A stretch of DNA of 64,000 nucleotides from an uncultured Eubacteriales bacterium. Lineage in GTDB: Bacteria > Bacillota > Clostridia > Oscillospirales > Oscillospiraceae. The stretch lies in contig CAUGSS010000005.1 of NCBI GenBank assembly GCA_959602365.1, positions 1 through 64,000 on the forward strand, read 5' to 3'. Below the pieces are notes generated by a model. It ran no database searches and had not been told where the DNA came from. It worked only from the letters and a program-made list of their open reading frames with translations. Made by a program: the position numbers and the translations under genes. Shown here in pieces: positions 54,888 to 61,938 of this stretch; the stretch's first letter is position 1; every line of letters begins with the position of its first letter.

Positions 54888-57371
54888 ATGAGTCTGCGTA
54901 TTGCCTTGGCGGGCAACCCGAACAGCGGTAAGACCACCCTGTTCAATGCGTTGACCGGCGCAAACCAGTTCGTCGGCAACTGGCCCGGCGTCACCGTGGA
55001 GAAGAAGGAGGGTAAGCTGAAAAAGCACAGCGATGTCACCATCGCCGACCTGCCCGGCATCTACTCCCTGTCCCCCTACACTCTGGAAGAAGTGGTGGCC
55101 CGGAACTATCTGATCCATGAGCGCCCCGACGCCATTCTGAACATTGTGGACGGAACCAACCTGGAGCGAAACCTCTACCTGACCACTCAGCTCACTGAGC
55201 TGGGCATCCCGGTGGTGGTGGCGGTCAACATGATGGACCTGGTCCGCAAGAACGGGGATAAAATCAACATCAAAGAGCTGTCCCGCCAGTTAGGGTGCCC
55301 GGTGATGGAGATCTCCGCCCTGAAGGGCACCGGCGTCATGGAAGCCGCTGAGGCCGCCATCCAGGCCGCTCAGTCCGGCAGGACCATTCCCCAGCACACC
55401 TTCTCCGGACCGGTGGAGCACGCCATTGCCCACATTGAGGAGGCGGTGCTCCACGACCAGCCCGAGGAGCGGCAGCGCTGGTACGCCATCAAGATTTTTG
55501 AGCGGGACGAAAAAGTGCTGGAGCAGCTGAAGATTTCCGCGGATACCATGGCCCATATTGAGAAGGATATCAAGGCCGCCGAGGAGGAGCTGGATGATGA
55601 CGCGGAGAGCATCATCACCAACGAGCGCTATCTGTACATCTCCGGCATCATGGGTGGCGTGATGACCCGGAAGTCCACCCAGAAGCTGACCACCTCCGAC
55701 AAGATCGACAAGGTGGTCACCAACCGCTTCGCGGCTCTGCCCATCTTCGCGCTGGTAATGATCGTGGTCTACTGGGTGGCCATGGGCCCCTTCGGCAGCA
55801 TGCTGACCGACTGGGCCAACGACGGCCTGTTTGGCGACGGCTGGCACCTGCTGGGCATCGGCTCCGCCGGCTACAGTCAGGACGCCGACGAGTACGGCGA
55901 GGCCTCCAATATCGTGAATGGCTACATCGAGGCCCAGGGGCTAGACGACGTGGCCGCCGCCCTGGACAGTGCGGCCGAGGACTATGATCCCTCTGCTGCG
56001 GTGGCCGCCCTGGCCGCTATGAGCGGGGAAGTGGATCCCGCCTACAGCTTCACCTACGGTGTGGAGGACGAGGAGACCCTGGAGGTCACCACGGAATCCG
56101 CCACCGGCGAAGATGTGGTGGCCGCCGCCGATGTGTTAACCTCCTATAACTGCGAGGAGCCCGACCCCGCTGCCTACGGCGTCTGGGTGCCCGGCATCCC
56201 GGTGCTGGTGGAGGGCGGACTGAACGCCCTGAACTGCGCTGACTGGCTCAGCGGCCTGGTGCTGGACGGCATCGTAGGCGGCGTGGGCGCCGTGCTGGGC
56301 TTCGTGCCCCAGATCCTGGTGCTGTTCATTTTCCTGGGCTTCCTGGAGACCTGTGGCTATATGGCCCGGATTGCCTTTATCCTGGACCGGGTCTTCCGCA
56401 AGTTCGGCCTGTCCGGCAAGTCCTTCATCCCCTTCCTGGTGGGCATGGGCTGCGGCATCCCGGGCATCATGGCCTCCCGGACCATTGAAAATGAGAAGGA
56501 CCGGCGGATGACCATCATGACCACCACCTTCATCCCCTGCGGCGCCAAACAGCCTTTTATCGCCATGATCGCCGGCGCCATCTTCGGCGGCTCCCCGGTG
56601 ATCGCCTGGGCGGCCTACTTCATGGGCATCGCCGCCATCATCTGCTCCGGCATCATCCTGAAGAAGACGAAGCTCTTCGCCGGCGACCCGGCCCCCTTCG
56701 TCATGGAACTGCCCGCCTACCACATGCCCACCGCCGGCACCATTCTCCACTCCATGTGGGAGCGGGGCTGGTCCTTCATCAAGAAGGCGGGCACCATTAT
56801 CCTGCTCTCCACTATCGTGATCTGGTTCCTGAGCTATTTCGGCTTTGTGGACGGCGCCTTCACCATGCTCTCGGAGGATCAGCTGGACAGCTCTATCCTG
56901 GCTTCCATCGGCGGCGCGGTCGCCTGGATCTTTGCCCCCCTGGGCTTCGGCAGCTGGCAGGCCACCGTGGCCTCGGTCACCGGCCTGGTGGCCAAGGAGA
57001 ACATCGTGGCCACCATGGGTATTGTCTTCGGCGGTGAGAACGTCTACGCCACCATTGCCGCCTCCTTCACCGCCCTGTCCGGCTACGCCTTCCTGACCTT
57101 CAACCTGCTGTGCGCCCCCTGCTTTGCCGCCATGGGCGCCATCAAGCGGGAGATGAACAGCGCCAAGTGGTTCTGGATTGCCATCGGCTATCAGTGCGTC
57201 TTCGCCTATCTGGTCAGCCTGTGCATCTACCAGTTCGGCATGCTGTTCACCGGCCACTTCGGCGTCGGGACCGTGGTCGCCATCATCGTCTTCATCGCCT
57301 TTGTCTACCTGCTGGTCCGCCCCGCCGACCGGAAGAAGGCCCTGAAGGGCCAGGCGGCTGCCAGGGTGTAA
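54888..57371 (+). CDS. feoB: FeoB ferrous iron transporter with large loop insert
   Basis: GTP-dependent Fe2+ permease of 827 residues. The G domain has G1 GNPNSGKTT (residues 9-17), G3 DLPG and G4 NMMD, with a helical GDI domain at about 165-275. The membrane domain has two Gate-like halves with conserved cysteines (FLETCGYMARIAF, GMGCGIPGIM, PCGAKQPF, LLCAPCFAAMGAIKREM). An acidic, Ala-rich insert of about 115 residues (about 328-445) lies after the first membrane helix and should be extracellular; most FeoB proteins have a short loop here. ATG 54888 follows AGAGAGGAGCC. Confidence 0.95.
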   Translation: MSLRIALAGNPNSGKTTLFNALTGANQFVGNWPGVTVEKKEGKLKKHSDVTIADLPGIYSLSPYTLEEVVARNYLIHERPDAILNIVDGTNLERNLYLTTQLTELGIPVVVAVNMMDLVRKNGDKINIKELSRQLGCPVMEISALKGTGVMEAAEAAIQAAQSGRTIPQHTFSGPVEHAIAHIEEAVLHDQPEERQRWYAIKIFERDEKVLEQLKISADTMAHIEKDIKAAEEELDDDAESIITNERYLYISGIMGGVMTRKSTQKLTTSDKIDKVVTNRFAALPIFALVMIVVYWVAMGPFGSMLTDWANDGLFGDGWHLLGIGSAGYSQDADEYGEASNIVNGYIEAQGLDDVAAALDSAAEDYDPSAAVAALAAMSGEVDPAYSFTYGVEDEETLEVTTESATGEDVVAAADVLTSYNCEEPDPAAYGVWVPGIPVLVEGGLNALNCADWLSGLVLDGIVGGVGAVLGFVPQILVLFIFLGFLETCGYMARIAFILDRVFRKFGLSGKSFIPFLVGMGCGIPGIMASRTIENEKDRRMTIMTTTFIPCGAKQPFIAMIAGAIFGGSPVIAWAAYFMGIAAIICSGIILKKTKLFAGDPAPFVMELPAYHMPTAGTILHSMWERGWSFIKKAGTIILLSTIVIWFLSYFGFVDGAFTMLSEDQLDSSILASIGGAVAWIFAPLGFGSWQATVASVTGLVAKENIVATMGIVFGGENVYATIAASFTALSGYAFLTFNLLCAPCFAAMGAIKREMNSAKWFWIAIGYQCVFAYLVSLCIYQFGMLFTGHFGVGTVVAIIVFIAFVYLLVRPADRKKALKGQAAARV

Positions 57372-57420
57372 CGGGGTATCGGACACAGCGCAGCGAAATA
57401 TGACCTGAGGAGGGATTTCT

Positions 57421-57600
57421 GTGATCGCATGGATCGTCGCCAACATCGGCACCATTTTGGTGGCCCTGGCGGTACTGGGCGTGGTTGCGGCTGTCATCGC
57501 AGTGATGCGCCGGGACAGGAAACAGGGCAAGCCCTCCTGCGGCGGCTCCTGCGGAAGCTGCGGCGGCTGCGGCGCCTGCCACCATTCCCGCAAAGTATAA
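57421..57600 (+). CDS. FeoB-associated Cys-rich membrane protein
   Basis: Protein of 59 residues from GTG 57421, following GAGGAGGGATTTCT. One membrane helix (IVANIGTILVALAVLGVVAAVIAV) precedes a basic stretch and a Cys cluster with five cysteines in CGGSCGSCGGCGACHH. This matches the small FeoB-associated Cys-rich proteins (VirR/FeoD-like) that follow feoB in Firmicutes and may bind Fe2+ at the membrane. It lies 49 bp after feoB and is too short for many gene finders. Confidence 0.9.
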   Translation: MIAWIVANIGTILVALAVLGVVAAVIAVMRRDRKQGKPSCGGSCGSCGGCGACHHSRKV

Positions 57601-57605
57601 TTGTT

Positions 57606-57671
57606 CCGGGGACGCCGCAGGCGTCCCCGGAGCAGAGCCGCCGGGCTCCGGTCCCCCACAGGGACCGGAGC
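57606..57671 (+). terminator. Two consecutive hairpins after the Cys-rich gene
   Basis: Hairpin 1 (57606-57616 with 57620-57630) and hairpin 2 (57645-57655 with 57661-57671) are perfect 11-bp GC stems. Neither has a T-tract, so they may slow or process the transcript rather than end it. Confidence 0.55.
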
Positions 57672-57726
57672 GGACGGGGCAAATCCCTGTTTGGACGCTG
57701 TCACAGGCGTCTGAACTTTACAAGAT

Positions 57727-57746
57727 TGGTTAGTCATAGCTAACCA
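57727..57746 (+). promoter_or_regulatory. Second GGTTAG/CTAACC operator in the feo locus
   Basis: TGGTTAG (57727-57733), 6 nt, CTAACCA (57740-57746): a perfect 7-bp inverted repeat 20 bp before the DUF2325 ATG. It has the same half-sites and the same 6-nt gap as the site at 54205-54222. Confidence 0.6.
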
Positions 57747-57765
57747 CTTGGAAAGGAGCGCAATC

Positions 57766-58050
57766 ATGAGTGTTGTCATCTTAGGCGGAAACGAATGTAT
57801 GGTCCGAAAGTACAAGGAGCTTTGCCAGCAATACCAATGTCAGGCCAAGGTGTTCGCGAAACCCATCGGCAGCTTGAAGAATAAGCTGGGTTCGCCGGAT
57901 CTTCTGGTCTGCTTTACCAGCACCATGTCCCACAAGATGCTGCGCAGCGCCATGAACGAGCTCAAGGGCCAGGACACCGTCATCGCCCACTGCCCCACCA
58001 GCTCCATCTCCGCCCTGCGGGGGGTGCTGGAGACCCACGCGGGGGGCTGA
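57766..58050 (+). CDS. DUF2325 protein
   Basis: Rossmann-like protein of 94 residues (SVVILGGNECMVRKYKELCQQY, PDLLVCFTSTMSHKMLRSAMNEL, TVIAHCPTSSISALRGVLE) matching DUF2325. The family commonly sits with iron uptake and DUF3793 genes in anaerobic Firmicutes. Ordered Cys residues (C11, C19, C24 and others) could bind metal. ATG 57766 follows GGAAAGGAGCG. A GGTTAG/CTAACC palindrome upstream suggests control with feo. Confidence 0.85.
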   Translation: MSVVILGGNECMVRKYKELCQQYQCQAKVFAKPIGSLKNKLGSPDLLVCFTSTMSHKMLRSAMNELKGQDTVIAHCPTSSISALRGVLETHAGG

Positions 58051-58053
58051 GAG

Positions 58054-58611
58054 ATGCCGGAGGAAATGGTCATCCGCCACTGTTCCCCCACACTGGCGGG
58101 GCTGAAGACAGGCAGCCTGTTCTCCTGCCGCTATGAGACGGAGGAGGCGCTGCGGGAGGATGTGCGGGCGATGAACCGCCTGCTGGTGCCCAAGGGGCTG
58201 CGGGTGCTCTCGCTGCGCTATCGGGAGGGGCTGGCGCTGATCTATCTGTACCGGCCGGACCGGCTGGACCGGGATTTGACCGCGCCGGCGGCGGCACGGC
58301 TGCTGGAGGAGCGGGGCTATCCCTGCGGAAACGCGGATCTGTGCGTGGTCAAGCTGCTCCATCAGCTCCGGGAGCGGCGGGAGTTTCCCCATGAGATCGG
58401 CCTGTTTTTGGGCTATCCGCCCGACGATGTGGAGGGATTTATCCGCTGGGGCGCCCAGTGCTACAAGTGTGTCGGGGACTGGAAGGTGTATGGGGATGAG
58501 GCGCGGGCCCGGCGCCTGTTCGCCCAGTACAAGGCGTGTACCCGGTCCTACCAGGCCCAGTGGCGCCGGGGCAAGACGGTGGAGCAGCTGGCAGTTGCCC
58601 AGCCGGCCTGA
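58054..58611 (+). CDS. DUF3793 protein
   Basis: Soluble protein of 185 residues with DUF3793 features (CSPTLAGLKTGSLFSC, GLRVLSLRYREGLALIYLYRP, FPHEIGLFLGYPPDDVEGFI, GAQCYKCVGDWKVYGDE). The function is unknown. It starts 3 bp after DUF2325 and precedes a flavodoxin, the usual order in gut Clostridia. The CYKC pair could bind metal or act in redox. Its conserved company with FeoB and flavodoxin suggests a role in iron or electron supply, which is inference. Confidence 0.88.
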   Translation: MPEEMVIRHCSPTLAGLKTGSLFSCRYETEEALREDVRAMNRLLVPKGLRVLSLRYREGLALIYLYRPDRLDRDLTAPAAARLLEERGYPCGNADLCVVKLLHQLRERREFPHEIGLFLGYPPDDVEGFIRWGAQCYKCVGDWKVYGDEARARRLFAQYKACTRSYQAQWRRGKTVEQLAVAQPA

Positions 58612-58641
58612 CAAAACCATGCAGAGAAAGGAATGTTAGCT

Positions 58642-59064
58642 ATGCAAATCGCAATCGTCTATTGGAGCGGAACCGGCAACACGGAGGCCATGGCCCAGGC
58701 TGTGGCGGAGGGCGCCCGGAGCAGAGGTGCCCAGGTAGAGCTGCTGCCCTGCGCCGCTTTTGACGCGGGGATGGTCTCCGGTTTTGATGCCATCGGCTTC
58801 GGCTGCCCGGCCATGGGGGCCGAGGTGTTGGAGGAGACCGAGTTCGACCCCATGTTTTCCGCCTGCCTGCCGGAATTGAGCGGCAAACGGGTGGCCCTGT
58901 TCGGCTCCTACGGATGGGGGGACGGAGAGTGGATGCGCCAGTGGGAGGACAGCTGTGCCAGGGCCGGGGTCAGCCTGGTCTCGGAGGGGCTCATCTGCTG
59001 TGGATATCCCGACGAGAGCGCCCTGGAGCAGTGCAAAACCCTGGGCGTGTCCCTGGCGGAGTGA
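58642..59064 (+). CDS. Flavodoxin
   Basis: Short-chain flavodoxin of 140 residues. The FMN phosphate loop is SGTGNTEAMA (residues 9-18), and the flavin loops are FGCPAMGAEVLEE and GSYGWGDGEWMRQW. It is a low-potential electron carrier that replaces ferredoxin under iron limitation, consistent with its place at the end of the feo locus. ATG 58642 is preferred over the ATG at 58633, which lies too close to AAAGGA. Confidence 0.94.
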   Translation: MQIAIVYWSGTGNTEAMAQAVAEGARSRGAQVELLPCAAFDAGMVSGFDAIGFGCPAMGAEVLEETEFDPMFSACLPELSGKRVALFGSYGWGDGEWMRQWEDSCARAGVSLVSEGLICCGYPDESALEQCKTLGVSLAE

Positions 59065-59079
59065 GATATAGAGGCAAAA

Positions 59080-59110
59080 GAAGGCCCTTCCCCCCAGGGG
59101 AAGGGCCTTC
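59080..59110 (+). terminator. Terminator of the feo-flavodoxin region
   Basis: Perfect 14-bp stem (59080-59093 with 59097-59110), a 3-nt loop and a weak TTCGTCT tail. Confidence 0.75.
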
Positions 59111-59242
59111 GTCTGTCGGCGCGCCTGCGCGCTTGTGTGGATTGGCCGTCTGTCCAAAGCGGCGCCGGGCGCTGCGGGGACGGCGCCGCCCGGGCGCGGA
59201 GGGCCATGGGAGGCCGGAGTCAGGTGTGCCGCAGCATTGGCA

Positions 59243-59273
59243 GGGGCCGGGGCTGTTGATCGGCCCCGGCCCC
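59243..59273 (-). terminator. Terminator of the M20-C39-HD operon
   Basis: Perfect 11-bp GC stem (59243-59253 with 59263-59273), a 9-nt loop, 58 bp past the HD gene stop on the minus strand. The T-tract is poor. Confidence 0.6.
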
Positions 59274-59330
59274 CTGTTGTCAGCGATCTCTGGGCGGAAT
59301 ATGCCCGGGATGGAGGGACGGCCTGCCGGT

Positions 59331-59891
59331 TCAGTCCACGTTTTCGCTGGCCTGCATGGCCTTCAGGGTCCGTTCCATCAGTTCGCTCAGATCCCAGCCC
59401 AGCAGCTCGGCTCCCTGCTGAATGATGTCCCGGGAGCAGCCGGCGGCGAACTTCTTGTCTTTGAATTTCTTCTTCAGAGATTTCAGCTCCATGTCCTGGA
59501 CGCTCTTGGAGGGGCGCATCAGAGCTGCGGCTCCGATCAGGCCGGTGAGTTCATCCACGGCGAACAGCACCTTTTCCATCTGGTGCTCCGGGGCAATATC
59601 TGAGGCAGTGGCCCCCCAGCCGTGGCTGGCGGTGGCGCGGATGATGGATTCGTCCAGCCCTTTTTCCCGCATCAGCTCCTGGCTCTTGACGCAGTGTTCC
59701 TCGGGCCAGCGCTCAAAGTCCAGGTCGTGGAGAATGCCCACCGCCTGCCAGAAGTCGGCTTCCTCCCCGTAGCCCAGTTCCTGGGCAAACCAGCGCATCA
59801 CATCTCCCACGATGCGGCCGTGCTTGAGGTGGAATTCCCCCTGGTTGTATTCTTGCAGCAGCTCATAGGCCTGCCGGGGTGTTGGAATCAT
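59331..59891 (-). CDS. HD-domain phosphohydrolase
   Basis: Protein of 186 residues with the HD metal site: His24 region FHLKHGRIV, the HD pair ILHDLDFERWPEEH and a further ASHGWG histidine. It resembles the compact HDIG-like proteins that act on nucleotides. ATG 59891 follows GGAGGTTTGCAAG and overlaps the preceding C39-like gene by 29 bp. It is the last gene of a three-gene coupled operon. Confidence 0.88.
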   Translation of the reverse strand: MIPTPRQAYELLQEYNQGEFHLKHGRIVGDVMRWFAQELGYGEEADFWQAVGILHDLDFERWPEEHCVKSQELMREKGLDESIIRATASHGWGATASDIAPEHQMEKVLFAVDELTGLIGAAALMRPSKSVQDMELKSLKKKFKDKKFAAGCSRDIIQQGAELLGWDLSELMERTLKAMQASENVD

Positions 59892-60531
59892 CTTGCAAAC
59901 CTCCTGTCATGTCCGTGTCGGGGATGCCGGCATCTCCCGCGGCGGGTGTGGTCTTGGTATTGAAAATCAGTACGGCCTCCCGTTTTTCCACCGGGCCCAG
60001 AGCGTAGTCCAGCGTGCTCTCTGAGTTGAGCAGCCGCAGGGGAATGCGGCGGTTGTAGGCGTCGGGGTGGTCCCAGATCACTTCTACCGAGTTGTCGTCA
60101 TAATCACCCTCCCAGTGGTAGGGGTCAAAGGCCAGCGCACAGTCCCCCTCCACGCCGGTGAGCAGAATATAGTGGCCCACGTCCAGAATGAGGCGCTGCA
60201 CCACCGTGCCGCCCTGGCGCAGGGCCTCCAGGATCTGGCTGCCCTCCTCCAGGTGGACCTCCGCCCCGGAGAGGTAGCGGCAGGCCACTGGCAGCCGGCC
60301 GGTTTTGCCATAGCTGGTGAGCCAGTTGCTGAGGAACATCATGGCAGTGGCGGAGGTGCCGGTTTTGCCGCTGATGCCCTCGGCGCTGTAACCGTCCAGG
60401 CAGTACAGCGAGATATTGCGCAGCACCTCCGGAGGGATTTCCTCCCGGTCAAAAAGGTAACTGATGGCGTTTTGCAGACAGGCAGGGCCGCAGTCGTACT
60501 CGGAAAACTGGTAGCGCAGCGGAGTTTTCAT
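59863..60531 (-). CDS. C39-like cysteine peptidase domain protein
   Basis: Soluble protein of 222 residues with a papain/C39-like arrangement: catalytic Cys14 in SEYDCGPACLQNAISYLF, His in LDVGHYILLTG and Asp in FDPYHWEGDY. There is no signal peptide or transporter domain, so it is a cytoplasmic stand-alone peptidase or transglutaminase-fold enzyme. The start is ATG 60531 after AGGGGAGGTGGAAGG; it overlaps the M20 stop as ATGA. Coupling with an M20 amidohydrolase suggests processing of a peptide or amide. Confidence 0.82.
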   Translation of the reverse strand: MKTPLRYQFSEYDCGPACLQNAISYLFDREEIPPEVLRNISLYCLDGYSAEGISGKTGTSATAMMFLSNWLTSYGKTGRLPVACRYLSGAEVHLEEGSQILEALRQGGTVVQRLILDVGHYILLTGVEGDCALAFDPYHWEGDYDDNSVEVIWDHPDAYNRRIPLRLLNSESTLDYALGPVEKREAVLIFNTKTTPAAGDAGIPDTDMTGGLQDDSNTPAGL

Positions 60532-61718
60532 CCTTCCACCTCCCCTTGGGACAGCCACCACAGGGCATAGGCGGCGTAGAGCGCGGCGCCGATGGGCAGG
60601 GTGGACTCGTCGATGTCAAAATAGCCGTTGTGGGCCGGGTTGAGGGTGCCGGGCAGTTCCGGATTGCCGGTGCCCAGGTAGGCGTAGGCCCCGGGGACCG
60701 CCCGGTTGAACTCGGCGAAGTTGTCTCCCCCCAGGGAGAAGGGCCGGTCCCGGATGATCCGCACCCCGGGGATGGCGGCCTGGGCAGCCGCGGCGGCCTC
60801 CCGGCAGACCTGATCGTCGTTGTAGAGAGCGGAGCAGATGCCCGTCCAGACCACCTCCGCCGTGCCGCCGTAGAGGGCCGCGGTCTGGGCCGCGGCCTGG
60901 TCGATCTTCTCCCTGGCCCAGTCCCGGGTGGCCTGGGTGATGGTGCGGGTGGTGCCCTCCAGCACCGCCTCCTCCGCCAGGGCATTGTAGGTGGTGCCGG
61001 CGTTCAGCTTGCCCACCCCCAGGATGACCGGCTCCACCGGGGAGGTGCACCGGGCCTCCAGGGCCTGCAGGGCCACCACCAGATGGCTGGCGATATAGAT
61101 GGCGTCGGCCCCCAGCTGGGGGGTGGAGACGTGGGCGGCCTTGCCGTGGATCAGGATGCGGAACTGATCCACCGCCGCGTTGTTCAGCCCCGGGGTGAGG
61201 CTCACTGTGCCGGCGGGGATTTCGTGAGCGGTGTGCAGCCCAAAGACCCGCTCCACCCCTTCCAGGGCGCCCGCCTCAATAAAGTCAAATGCGCCAAGCC
61301 CAACCTCTTCTCCGGGCTGAAAGATCAGCCGGATCTCGCCGCCGAAGTGTTCCCGCTGCTCAGCCAGCAGCCGGGCCGCGCCCAGCAGGCAGGCGGTGTG
61401 GGCGTCGTGGCCGCAGGCGTGCATGACCCCGTCGGTTTGGGAGCGGTAGGAGACCTGGTTCAGCTCCTGGATGGGCAGTGCGTCGATATCGGCCCGCAGC
61501 CCTACTGTGTGTCCGCCGGGCCGCGTGCCGCGAAGAATGCCCAGCACCCCGGTAGCCCCCACCCGCCGGTGAGGGATCTGCCATCGGTTCAGCTGGGCCT
61601 CGATCCATTGGGCGGTGTAATGCTCCTCCATGGCCAGTTCCGGGTGGGCATGCAGCTCCCGGCGGCAGGCGGTCAGCTCTTGGCCCAGGGATTGGGCGCG
61701 GGCGTATAAATCAACCAT
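60528..61718 (-). CDS. M20-family amidohydrolase
   Basis: Metallo-amidohydrolase of 396 residues (M20D type, HipO/AbgB-like). Metal and catalytic motifs are LRADIDALPIQE, MHACGHDAHTACLLGAA and IFQPGEEVGLGA, with the lid domain FRILIHGKAAHVSTPQLG. These enzymes cleave N-acyl amino acids such as hippurate or N-acetyl-diaminopimelate. ATG 61718 follows AAGGAGGATTTGCC. It is the first gene of the operon with the C39-like and HD genes. Confidence 0.93.
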   Translation of the reverse strand: MVDLYARAQSLGQELTACRRELHAHPELAMEEHYTAQWIEAQLNRWQIPHRRVGATGVLGILRGTRPGGHTVGLRADIDALPIQELNQVSYRSQTDGVMHACGHDAHTACLLGAARLLAEQREHFGGEIRLIFQPGEEVGLGAFDFIEAGALEGVERVFGLHTAHEIPAGTVSLTPGLNNAAVDQFRILIHGKAAHVSTPQLGADAIYIASHLVVALQALEARCTSPVEPVILGVGKLNAGTTYNALAEEAVLEGTTRTITQATRDWAREKIDQAAAQTAALYGGTAEVVWTGICSALYNDDQVCREAAAAAQAAIPGVRIIRDRPFSLGGDNFAEFNRAVPGAYAYLGTGNPELPGTLNPAHNGYFDIDESTLPIGAALYAAYALWWLSQGEVEG

Positions 61719-61871
61719 GGCAAATCCTCCTTTTCCTTCCCTTTCCTTCCCTGAGATCGGCGCAGCCGGGCCGGATTTGGAAAAATATGAGCCTATCATA
61801 TCACCCTGCCCCCCATCTGTCAACGTGTCCGCGGGGGTGGGAAAAGGTGGGAGAGAAGGAGAAAAAGGGAC

Positions 61872-61900
61872 TTCTCAAATGGAACGGGATTGACTATAAT
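61872..61900 (+). promoter_or_regulatory. Promoter of the Sel1-repeat gene
   Basis: -35 TTCTCA (61872-61877), 17 bp and consensus -10 TATAAT (61895-61900), about 38 bp before the ATG. Confidence 0.65.
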
Positions 61901-61938
61901 ATTACAAGAAACGCATCTATCCGAGGAGGGCAATCACT

